Below, piece by piece: positions 57,733-64,000 of a DNA stretch of 64,000 nucleotides. The position numbers were made by a program, and so were the translations under genes. Each line of letters begins with the position of its first letter. Position 1 is the first letter of the stretch. Origin of the DNA: Caulobacter sp. CCUG 60055 (GTDB lineage Bacteria > Pseudomonadota > Alphaproteobacteria > Caulobacterales > Caulobacteraceae); NCBI RefSeq assembly GCF_022750545.1, contig NZ_PUIC01000003.1, positions 248,001-312,000 of the forward strand, in the 5' to 3' direction. The notes below the pieces were generated by a model. It was not told the origin of the DNA. It was given only the letters and a program-made list of their open reading frames with translations, and ran no database searches.

Positions 57733-58323
57733 TCACCGCTCGACCAGCACGCCGGCGAAGTCGATCACGCACATGGCCCCCTGGGTGCGGTGCGGCCCGC
57801 AGCCGACGCCGGCCCGCTGGTAGGCCGGGTTGAGGATGTTCTTGCGATGGCCCCGGCTCTGGACGCCGCTGTCGATGACCAGCTGGGCGACCACCGCGCG
57901 GGGGTTGTCGTAGCCGTAGGAGATGTCCTCGGCCGTGAGGCCGGCCCAGACGCCCTGGCGGCGCAGGCGCTGGCCCAGGGTCTCGCCGCCGGCCCCGACG
58001 TGGCCGACGCCGCCGCGGGCGGACTGCTGCGCCGCGTGGCCCTCGGCGGCGGCGTCCAGCCGGTCGTCGCGCAGCAGCGGCGGCAGGGGCGGCTGCCGCG
58101 ACAGGGCCGCGATCGCCTCCTCGACGGCTTCGGCGTCCTGGCCGGGCAGGCCGCCGGCGTCGCGGCGGAGCTCCCGCGCATAGTCGCCGGGATGGGCGCG
58201 GACGAAGTTCAGCGTCTCGAACACGTCGTCCTCGAGGGCGCCGGCGGCGGCGGGCGCGGCGGCCAGCAGCAGAAGACAGAACGCCAGACCGGCGGAGCCT
58301 GGGCGCGTGACTGAGATAGGCAT
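57733..58323 (-). CDS. Secreted CAP-domain protein
   Basis: The 196-residue product has a Sec signal peptide ending APAAAG and a CAP (SCP/PR-1) domain: FETLNFVRAHPGDYARELRRD, PPLPPLLRDDRLDAAAEGHAAQQ, GVGHVGAGGETLGQRLRRQG, AEDISYGYDNPRAVVAQLVIDSGVQSRGHRKNILNPAYQRAGVGCGPH. The conserved His and Glu of the cavity are present. It is exported; function is unknown. Its ATG shares bases with the divergent acyltransferase ATG (CATG). Confidence 0.85.
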   Translation of the reverse strand: MPISVTRPGSAGLAFCLLLLAAAPAAAGALEDDVFETLNFVRAHPGDYARELRRDAGGLPGQDAEAVEEAIAALSRQPPLPPLLRDDRLDAAAEGHAAQQSARGGVGHVGAGGETLGQRLRRQGVWAGLTAEDISYGYDNPRAVVAQLVIDSGVQSRGHRKNILNPAYQRAGVGCGPHRTQGAMCVIDFAGVLVER

Positions 58324-59530
58324 GAGTTCACAGACCTGCGGGAACGCCGCCCCCCTGAGCCGCATAGCACGGCTGTTCGACTGGCGGGGGGTTTCGGCGA
58401 CGGCGCGTGGTCGCGGGGCGGACACGGCCGCCGAGCCGGCGTCGCCGGCCGGCCGCGCCGCCGGGCCGGACATCCTGCGGGCGGCGGCCGTGCTGCTGGT
58501 CATGGCCTGGCACCTGCCGAAGGCGGCGCGGGCCGGTCCGCTGGCGATGCTCCAGCCCTATGGCTGGCTGGGCGTCGATGTCTTCTTCGTGCTCAGCGGC
58601 TACCTGATCGGCCGCCAGCTTCTGGCGGCGGCGGCGAGGGACGGCGGAATCGACCTGCCCGACTTCTACCGCCGCCGGGCCCTGCGCATCCTTCCCGCCT
58701 ATCTCGTGGTGCTCGCGGCCTATGCGGCGTTGCCGTTCGTCCATGAGGCGCGGGGCATGGCGCCGCTCTGGCGGTTTCTGACCTTCACCATGAACTTCGG
58801 CCTGGACTACGGGCGGGCCGGAACCTTCACCTCGGCCTGGTCGCTGTGCGTCGAGGAGCATTTCTACCTCGTCCTGCCGCTGTTGGTCCTGGCCCTGCGT
58901 CGCAGCCGCGACGCGCGGCCGGCGCTGGCTGTCGCCGCCGCGGTCCTGATCGGCGGGGCGCTGCTCCGGGCGGGCCTCTATCACCTGCTGGACGGCCCCC
59001 ACGGCCCGGCCGGCCCCGCGTTCATCCGCGAGATCTACTACCCGACCTATTGTCGCCTCGACGGACTGTCGTTCGGCGTGCTGCTGGCGGCCCTGCGGCT
59101 GTTCCGGCCGCAGGCGGCCGCGCGGTGGCTGCCGCCGGGGCGGGCGGCGGCGGCGGGCGCGGCGGTCCTGACCTTCGCCGTGCTGCTGATCGGCGGCCAG
59201 GGAGCGGTGCTGAGCGGGCCGGCCGCCGTCCTGGGCTATCCGCTGTTCAGCCTCGGCTGCGCCCTGTGCCTGTCGGCCAGCCTGGACGTCGACGCGACGT
59301 TGCGGCGCTTCACCCCCGCCCTGGTCGGCTTGATCGCCACGCTGTCCTACAGCCTCTATCTGACCCACAAGCTGGTCTGGGCGGCGATGCGCAATCTCGG
59401 CCTGGGCGCGGGGCTGCATGGCTGGACCGGCGCCCTGGCCTATTTCGCCGTCGCCTTCGCGGCGGCCTTCCTGTTGTGGGCGGCGGTCGAGCGCCCGGTC
59501 CTGCGGCTGCGGGATCGCGCCGATTCCTGA
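58322..59530 (+). CDS. Acyltransferase 3 family membrane protein
   Basis: The 402-residue protein has a cytosolic N-terminus of about 50 residues and about ten membrane segments. The family core is AGPDILRAAAVLLVMAWHLPKA with the catalytic His, then GVDVFFVLSGYLIGRQL, DFYRRRALRILPAYLVVL, AWSLCVEEHFYLVLPLLVLAL and SYSLYLTHKLVW. Such enzymes acetylate or acylate sugars of lipopolysaccharide and surface glycans. The ATG at 58322 gives a 50-residue lead; no ribosome-binding site is strong. It precedes the glycosyltransferase by 250 bases. Confidence 0.87.
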   Translation: MSSQTCGNAAPLSRIARLFDWRGVSATARGRGADTAAEPASPAGRAAGPDILRAAAVLLVMAWHLPKAARAGPLAMLQPYGWLGVDVFFVLSGYLIGRQLLAAAARDGGIDLPDFYRRRALRILPAYLVVLAAYAALPFVHEARGMAPLWRFLTFTMNFGLDYGRAGTFTSAWSLCVEEHFYLVLPLLVLALRRSRDARPALAVAAAVLIGGALLRAGLYHLLDGPHGPAGPAFIREIYYPTYCRLDGLSFGVLLAALRLFRPQAAARWLPPGRAAAAGAAVLTFAVLLIGGQGAVLSGPAAVLGYPLFSLGCALCLSASLDVDATLRRFTPALVGLIATLSYSLYLTHKLVWAAMRNLGLGAGLHGWTGALAYFAVAFAAAFLLWAAVERPVLRLRDRADS

Positions 59531-59780
59531 ACCGGGTTGGCGTTTTCGCCGCGATTCGACCGTGTCCTGAATACCCGCCTCCCGGCTTTTCGACGCCTGT
59601 CGGGGCTGTTCATGCGACCCCGGCGTTTTGTTTTGCGTCGATCCGGCACAATATCCTTCACACGTCGGGGTGGCGTGACCGCCAGAACCTGCGCTATGCC
59701 CGGCTATGGACGGTTCTGCGTCGTCCCGCGCATTGTCGCGGCGCCATCATCAGTTTGCGGCCGAGAGCTTCGGGGTGACT

Positions 59781-60989
59781 ATGCTGATAGAGGAGGTCGA
59801 GGGTTGCGCTGACGTCGCCGCGCCGCCGGCCAACATCGGTCACGCCCTGCCCAGCCAGCGCCCGGCGCGCCTCGTCGACACCACCATGCTCTACGCGCCC
59901 GCCAGCGGCGGCGTGAAACGATACCTGTCGGCCAAGCGTCGCTGGCTGGTGCGGCACCGGCCGCTGGTCAAGCACAGCCTGGTCCTGCCCGGCGCGCGCA
60001 ACCGCGACGGCCAGGAGTTGAGCCTGATCCAGGCCGCCGCCCTGCCCTTCGGCCGCGGCTATCGCTGGCCGATGAGCGCCCGCGCCTGGACCGACCGGCT
60101 GATTCGCTGCGCGCCCTCGTTGATCGAGGCGGAGGACCCCTACGTGCCGGGCCTGGCCGCCCTGCGCGCCGGACAGGCCCTGGGCGTGCCGGTGGTCGGC
60201 TTCTGCCACAGCGACGTCGCCGCCCTGGCGCCGGGACGCAACGACGGCTGGGCGGCCAAGACCGCGCGCCGCCTGTGGGCGCGCCGCTGCGCCCGCTTCG
60301 ACGCCGTGCTGGCGCCCAGCGAATACCTGGCCGACATCCTTCGCGACGCCGGCGTGCACAAGGCCCAGGCCATGCCCCTGGGCGTCGACGTCGACGTCTT
60401 CAATCCCGCCGCCGCCGACCGGGCGAAGCTATGCAAGACCCTGGGCGTGCCCGAGAGCGACCGGCTGCTGGTGTTCGCCGGCCGGCCGGCCCTGGAAAAG
60501 CGCATCGACGTGCTGATCGAGGCGGTCGAGCGCCTGGGCGAGGGCTACCGGCTGGTGCTGATCGGGGCCGGGGCCGGGGCGGGCGTTCCCCGCTCGGACC
60601 GGGTGATCTCCCTGCCGTTCCAGCAGGATTCGGCCAAGCTGGCCCGGCTGTTCGCCAGCTGCGACGCGCTGGTCCACGCCAACCCCTATGAGAGCCTCGG
60701 GCTGGTGGTGCTGGAGGCCATGGCCTGCGGCCTGCCGGTGGTCGGGGTGGCCGCGGGCGGGGTGGGCGAGACGGTCGACGAAACCTTCGGCCAGCTGGCC
60801 GATCGGCCGACCTCCCAGGCGATGGCCGAGGCGATCGAGGCCCTGTTCCGCCGCGACGTCCACGCCCTGGGCCAGCAGGCCCGCCGCCGCGCGGTCGAGC
60901 GGTACGCCTGGGACGCCGTGTTCGAGCGGCTGACGGGGCTCTATCACGACCTGACCCGCAATGTGGCCTTCGTCACCCCACGGCCCTGA
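59781..60989 (+). CDS. GT4-family glycosyltransferase
   Basis: The 402-residue GT-B enzyme has the family signatures VDTTMLYAPASGGVKRYLSAKRRWL, VVGFCHSDVAALAPGRNDGW, VLAPSEYLADILRDAGV, MPLGVDVDVFNP, VFAGRPALEKRIDVLIEAV, and the donor loop NPYESLGLVVLEAMACGLPVVGV with the EX7E motif. It transfers a sugar from a nucleotide donor to an unknown, probably lipid-linked, acceptor. The PIG-L gene starts 15 bases downstream and is probably cotranscribed, pointing to a glycolipid or pseudo-disaccharide intermediate. Confidence 0.87.
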   Translation: MLIEEVEGCADVAAPPANIGHALPSQRPARLVDTTMLYAPASGGVKRYLSAKRRWLVRHRPLVKHSLVLPGARNRDGQELSLIQAAALPFGRGYRWPMSARAWTDRLIRCAPSLIEAEDPYVPGLAALRAGQALGVPVVGFCHSDVAALAPGRNDGWAAKTARRLWARRCARFDAVLAPSEYLADILRDAGVHKAQAMPLGVDVDVFNPAAADRAKLCKTLGVPESDRLLVFAGRPALEKRIDVLIEAVERLGEGYRLVLIGAGAGAGVPRSDRVISLPFQQDSAKLARLFASCDALVHANPYESLGLVVLEAMACGLPVVGVAAGGVGETVDETFGQLADRPTSQAMAEAIEALFRRDVHALGQQARRRAVERYAWDAVFERLTGLYHDLTRNVAFVTPRP

Positions 60990-61004
60990 GATGCGGGATC
61001 GGCG

Positions 61005-61763
61005 ATGACGGTCGTCCACCTGCTGGGCCATTACGACGACGAGTACGGGGCCCTGCCGCTGATCTGGTCGTTCGCGCGGGCGGGCAGGGACCAGCGGTTC
61101 TTCTATCTGACCGAACCCGATCGCGGCGCGGCCGGTTCGACGCGACGGGCCGAGACCGAGGCCCTGCTGCGCGACGCCGGCGTCCGGGCCGAGGCTGTCG
61201 TCCACGTCGGCCGCGACCGCGCCATCCCCGATCGCCAGCTGTTCCGCCGCCTCGACGCGGCCTGGTCGGCGATCGGCCAGGCCCTGGAGGGCGCGGCGCC
61301 GGTCGAGCAGGTGGTGACGCCGGCCTGGGAAGGCGGCCATGTCGACCACGACATGTGCGCCGTGCTGGCGACGGCGCTGGCCGCCGCCCATGGCGGCCCG
61401 CCGCCGATCCAGTTCGGGCTCTATAACGGCCTGGGCTGGGCCGGTCCGCTGTTCGGCGCGGCGCTGCTGACCGAGAACGGCCCGGCGGAGACGCTGCCGG
61501 TGTCGGCCGGGGACTGGTGGCGCTATGCGACGGCGGTGCGCTTCTTTCCGTCGCAGGCCCCGGTGTGGTCGACCCTGTGGCCGCACATGTTCGCCCGTTT
61601 CGCCATGCGGGGCTTCTGCTTCCAGAGGCTGGCGCCCGGCCGGACGGGCGAGCGGCCGCATCCCGGCCCGCTGCTGTATGAGCGGCGGGGCTACGCCGAC
61701 CACCGGGCCCTGCGCGAAGCCGCCGACGTCTTCCTGGCCGGGCGGGCGGCGCCGACGGTCTAG
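61005..61763 (+). CDS. PIG-L/LmbE-family deacetylase-like protein
   Basis: The 252-residue protein resembles zinc N-acetylglucosaminylphosphatidylinositol-type deacetylases. The metal motif is HYDDE at 9-13 (usually HPDDE) and the second motif is GGHVDHD (usually GHPDH), both intact except the Pro-to-Tyr and Pro-to-Val changes. Catalytic Asp11 and the metal ligands His9, Asp12 and the His of HVDH are kept. It has no signal peptide. Behind the glycosyltransferase it would deacetylate the glycoside just made, as in mycothiol or teichoic-type pathways; substrate is unknown. Confidence 0.8.
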   Translation: MTVVHLLGHYDDEYGALPLIWSFARAGRDQRFFYLTEPDRGAAGSTRRAETEALLRDAGVRAEAVVHVGRDRAIPDRQLFRRLDAAWSAIGQALEGAAPVEQVVTPAWEGGHVDHDMCAVLATALAAAHGGPPPIQFGLYNGLGWAGPLFGAALLTENGPAETLPVSAGDWWRYATAVRFFPSQAPVWSTLWPHMFARFAMRGFCFQRLAPGRTGERPHPGPLLYERRGYADHRALREAADVFLAGRAAPTV

Positions 61764-62800
61764 GACGGCTCCAGATCGGCCGGTGCGGGATCGCGGTCGG
61801 CTGCGGCGCCTTCGCCGGGCGTCTTGGCCGGCGGCCCCAGCCAGCCGAAGGCCAGCACCAGCGCGCCCAGCGCCAGCGGCAACAGATAGTAGATCGCCCG
61901 GTAGCCGAGGAACGCGGCCGCCAGCCCGGCCCTGTCGAGGTCGGGCAGCAGTTGCAGCAGGGCGCCTTCGAACACGCCCGCGCCGCCCGGCACGCCCGAG
62001 CCCAGGCCGACCAGATAGGCGCCGGTATAGGCGATGACGAACTGCAGGTAGCCGGCCCCGGGCGGCAGCAGCAGCCAGATGATCGCCACCGCCAGGGCCA
62101 TGTCGACCACGCCGAGGCCGAGCTGCAGCAGGGCGTCGCCGACGGTGGGCAGCGGAATGCGTTTCGAGAACAGCACCAGCGGCTTGCGGAACGTGGCGCA
62201 GGCCAGGATGTAGGCGCCGACGGCGGCCAGGATGGCGGCGCCGGCGACATGGGCGCCGAAGGCCACCGGCGAGCGGACCGCGCCGGTCACCAGGCCGAGC
62301 CCGGTCAGGCTGCCGAGGCCGAGTATGAACGACACGCCCTGATAAAGCGTGGCGCTGGTCACCTGCATCAGACCGACCTGGCGGCGGGCGTAGACCCGGG
62401 CGCGGACGGCGGCCGAGACCAGCAGGTTGGCGCCGAGGGCGTGGCCGAAGGCGTTGGCGACGAACGAGCCGGTCAGGGCCTCGCCCAGCGGCACGCGCGC
62501 GCCGGTCCAGCGCAGGGCGCGCCATTCGACCAGCCCGACCAGGGCGAAGCTGGCCACGCAGCAGAACAGGGCGAGCGCCAGGCGGCCGGCGCCCCATCCC
62601 TCGATGAAGCCGAGCAGGTCGGTGACGGAGATCTTGTGGAACTGGCGCCACAACACCCAGCCGGCGGCGACGATCAGCGCCACGGGCAATACGCGCAGGG
62701 CTGTCCGTTTCAGGACCGACAGGTCGCGCGCGCGCCTCGGCGCGGGGCTTGGCTCCAAGGAAGGGACTCCCGGCAGGACGAACGCCGGCGGCGTCCGCAT
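61760..62800 (-). CDS. UPF0104 / LPG-synthase transmembrane-domain protein
   Basis: The roughly 346-residue protein has about eight membrane segments and family motifs GRLALALFCCVASFALVGLVEWRALRW, GEALTGSFVANAFGHALGANLL and GSGVPGGAGVFEGALLQLLP. The family flips or synthesises lipids such as lysyl-phosphatidylglycerol, and some members act in hopanoid and glycolipid export. Convergent with the PIG-L gene with a four-base overlap, it may still share its pathway. The start is uncertain: the ATG at 62800 directly abuts an AAGGAGG, and a downstream TTG in SLEPS is an alternative. Confidence 0.8.
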   Translation of the reverse strand: MRTPPAFVLPGVPSLEPSPAPRRARDLSVLKRTALRVLPVALIVAAGWVLWRQFHKISVTDLLGFIEGWGAGRLALALFCCVASFALVGLVEWRALRWTGARVPLGEALTGSFVANAFGHALGANLLVSAAVRARVYARRQVGLMQVTSATLYQGVSFILGLGSLTGLGLVTGAVRSPVAFGAHVAGAAILAAVGAYILACATFRKPLVLFSKRIPLPTVGDALLQLGLGVVDMALAVAIIWLLLPPGAGYLQFVIAYTGAYLVGLGSGVPGGAGVFEGALLQLLPDLDRAGLAAAFLGYRAIYYLLPLALGALVLAFGWLGPPAKTPGEGAAADRDPAPADLEPS

Positions 62801-62843
62801 CCTCCCTTCCCTGACCGGTTCGCGCGCGCTAGGCAAGCGGCCG

Positions 62844-63272
62844 TCAGAGCGCGGCGTCGGCCTTCCGGCGCCAGACCTGGGTGCGGCAGAAGGGGCCGAC
62901 GCAGCCCTTGACGTGAAGAACCTGGCCCGAGACCAGCGTGAGGGTGGCGGTCTGGGCGGCGTCGCCGGTGGCGGGGTCGTAGGCCTTGCCCCCCGCCCAG
63001 GTCTTGGGGCCGCCGCGGAAGCCCTGGAGCACCAGCAGGCCCTTCAGCGGACGGCCGCGCAGGGCGTGGTCCTTGTTGCGGATGTCGGTCAGGCCCGGCT
63101 GGCCGCGCAGGGGGCCGGCGTCGACCACGCGGGCGCAGACCCCGCCGCCGCAGTCGAAGATCTCGACCACGCCGCCGTCGGTCGGCGTGGTCCAGAGCCC
63201 GTCCAGTTCGGAAGCCTGCGCGGCGACCGCGACGCAGGAAAAGGCGGCCGCCGCCGCGATCGTCCTCAGCAT
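62844..63272 (-). CDS. Secreted DUF2147 protein
   Basis: The 142-residue product has a signal peptide (cleavage near AQAS) and a DUF2147 domain: ELDGLWTTPTDGGVVEIFDCGGGVCARVVDAGPLRGQ, DIRNKDHALRGRPLKGLLVLQGFRGGPKTWAGGKAYDPATG and LTLVSGQVLHVKGCVGPFCRTQVWRR. The four Cys may form disulfides. It is periplasmic; role unknown. It starts two bases before the stop of the upstream hydrolase gene region, so cotranscription is likely. Confidence 0.87.
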   Translation of the reverse strand: MLRTIAAAAAFSCVAVAAQASELDGLWTTPTDGGVVEIFDCGGGVCARVVDAGPLRGQPGLTDIRNKDHALRGRPLKGLLVLQGFRGGPKTWAGGKAYDPATGDAAQTATLTLVSGQVLHVKGCVGPFCRTQVWRRKADAAL

Positions 63273-63274
63273 CT

Positions 63275-64000
63275 TCAGGCCGCCTGTCCGGCCGGCGCGT
63301 AGCCGAGGTCGCGCTCGGCTTCGGCGAGCAGCTCGCGGTCGTCATGGTCCCACGGGTGGAAGCCGGGGCGGTAATAGGTGAAGTAGTCGGCCATCACCCG
63401 CCGCAGCAGGCCGGGCGAGACGATGAGGAAGCCGAACAACTGCAGCCAGGAGGACGGCCGGTTGGCGCCGTCCTGGCGGAACAGGTCGGCGATGTTGGCG
63501 CCGATGGCCCGGAACAGCAGCACGGTGGCCATGATCATCGCGCGGCAGCGCAGCCGCCAGCGTTGCAGCGGCGTCCAGTCGGCGGTGGCGGCGGTGAGCA
63601 CGTCGAAGGCGACGGCCTTGTGCTCGATCTCCTCCATGGCGTGCCAGCGCCACAGGTCGCGGGCCTCGGCCGGGGCCCCGGCCAGGTAGCGGGGATCGGC
63701 CAGCAGCTCGTGGGCCAGGATGGCCGTGAAGTGCTCCAGCGCGCAGGTGCCGGCCAGCTGTTCGATCGGCTCGCGCTTGCGGGCGAAGTCGATCATCCGC
63801 TTGGCGCGCTCGATCAGGGGCTCGATGTCGTAGCCGCTGCGTTCGGCCATCTGGTTGAAGGCGACATGTTCGCGGCTGTGCACGGCTTCCTGGTGCAGGA
63901 AGGCGGCGACCTGCTCGCGCAGGGACGAGGTCGCCACATGGGCGTAGCGGCGCACCGCGTCCATGAAGAAACGCTCGCCGTGCGGAAAGGTCGCCGACAG
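63275..64000 (-). CDS. Metal-dependent hydrolase (PF10118-like), N-terminus cut by the right window edge
   Basis: The visible 241 residues show the diiron-type helical hydrolase pattern: LSATFPHGERFFMDAVRRYAHV (open through the window edge), QEAVHSREHVAFNQ, CALEHFTAILAHELL and WHAMEEIEHKAVAFDVLTA, in which repeated Glu-x2-His pairs make the metal site, then FHPWDHDDRELLAEAERDLGYAP. The frame continues beyond base 64000, so the N-terminus is missing. DUF2147 follows two bases later on the same strand. Substrate unknown. Confidence 0.82.
   Translation of the reverse strand: MSATFPHGERFFMDAVRRYAHVATSSLREQVAAFLHQEAVHSREHVAFNQMAERSGYDIEPLIERAKRMIDFARKREPIEQLAGTCALEHFTAILAHELLADPRYLAGAPAEARDLWRWHAMEEIEHKAVAFDVLTAATADWTPLQRWRLRCRAMIMATVLLFRAIGANIADLFRQDGANRPSSWLQLFGFLIVSPGLLRRVMADYFTYYRPGFHPWDHDDRELLAEAERDLGYAPAGQAA

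Overview
The window is about 70% GC and almost entirely coding. It looks like a chromosome segment of an alphaproteobacterium of the order Caulobacterales (Caulobacter or Phenylobacterium type). The evidence is the order mnmG-rsmG-parA-parB, a CenR-type essential response regulator, the fabA-fabB-fabI and hemC-hemD-mitofilin-HemY clusters, and promoter-like motifs of the Caulobacter type. The mnmG-rsmG-parAB order usually lies close to the chromosome origin. No parS site or origin was seen inside the window.

Layout. 0-4 kb: tRNA modification (mnmG, cut by the left edge), 16S rRNA methylation (rsmG) and chromosome partition (parA, parB), all forward. 3.9-10.6 kb: a reverse block with an operon for a DUF3576 lipoprotein, leuS, lptE and holA, then a universal stress protein and a proline-rich membrane protein. 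10.8-18.8 kb: an NtrZ-like periplasmic protein, a ThiE-like synthase, YggS, an L,D-transpeptidase-like protein, CenR, exonuclease III, LolA and FtsK. A candidate small RNA or attenuator sits between lolA and xthA. 18.9-26.2 kb: an Ada-like repair regulator, HslV/HslU, a MoeB/ThiF-type E1, an S9 peptidase, a 2-hydroxyacid dehydrogenase and an SH3 protein. 26.4-29.3 kb: fabA-fabB-fabI for unsaturated fatty acid synthesis, closed by a palindromic repeat with a terminator. 29.3-41.4 kb: metabolic and housekeeping genes (quinone oxidoreductase, isoaspartyl peptidase, rlmN, acs, peroxiredoxin, creatininase family, ArsR/GST pair, Rieske, YciI, gpsA, tsaD). 41.5-45.8 kb: hemC, hemD, a mitofilin-like protein and a HemY-like protein, then tRNA-Thr(CGT).

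45.9-54.0 kb is the accessory part, starting directly after the tRNA gene. It holds a winged-helix/TPR regulator, an integral membrane protein, a GFA/MarR/AlkZ-like group with two perfect operators, an ArsR/SRPBCC pair with an operator over its start codon, two lower-GC orphan proteins and a small XRE regulator. A 56-bp direct repeat brackets the GFA/MarR/AlkZ-like group. 54.3-64 kb: a small protein behind a sigma-54-like promoter, a GlsB-type membrane protein, a MASE1 hybrid histidine kinase, a CAP protein, an acyltransferase, a glycosyltransferase/PIG-L deacetylase/UPF0104 group, a DUF2147 protein and a metal-dependent hydrolase cut by the right edge.

The observations most worth following are: (i) the GFA/MarR/AlkZ-like group as a possible aldehyde-detoxification plus crosslink-repair module under one MarR repressor; (ii) the terminator-ended transcript with a C-rich single-stranded region upstream of xthA; (iii) the glycosyltransferase/PIG-L/UPF0104 glycolipid-like cluster; and (iv) three regulator genes, each with a near-perfect palindromic operator at its own promoter. 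Start codons were chosen from ribosome-binding sites and family lengths. Family names come from recognising motifs by eye; no database search was run.
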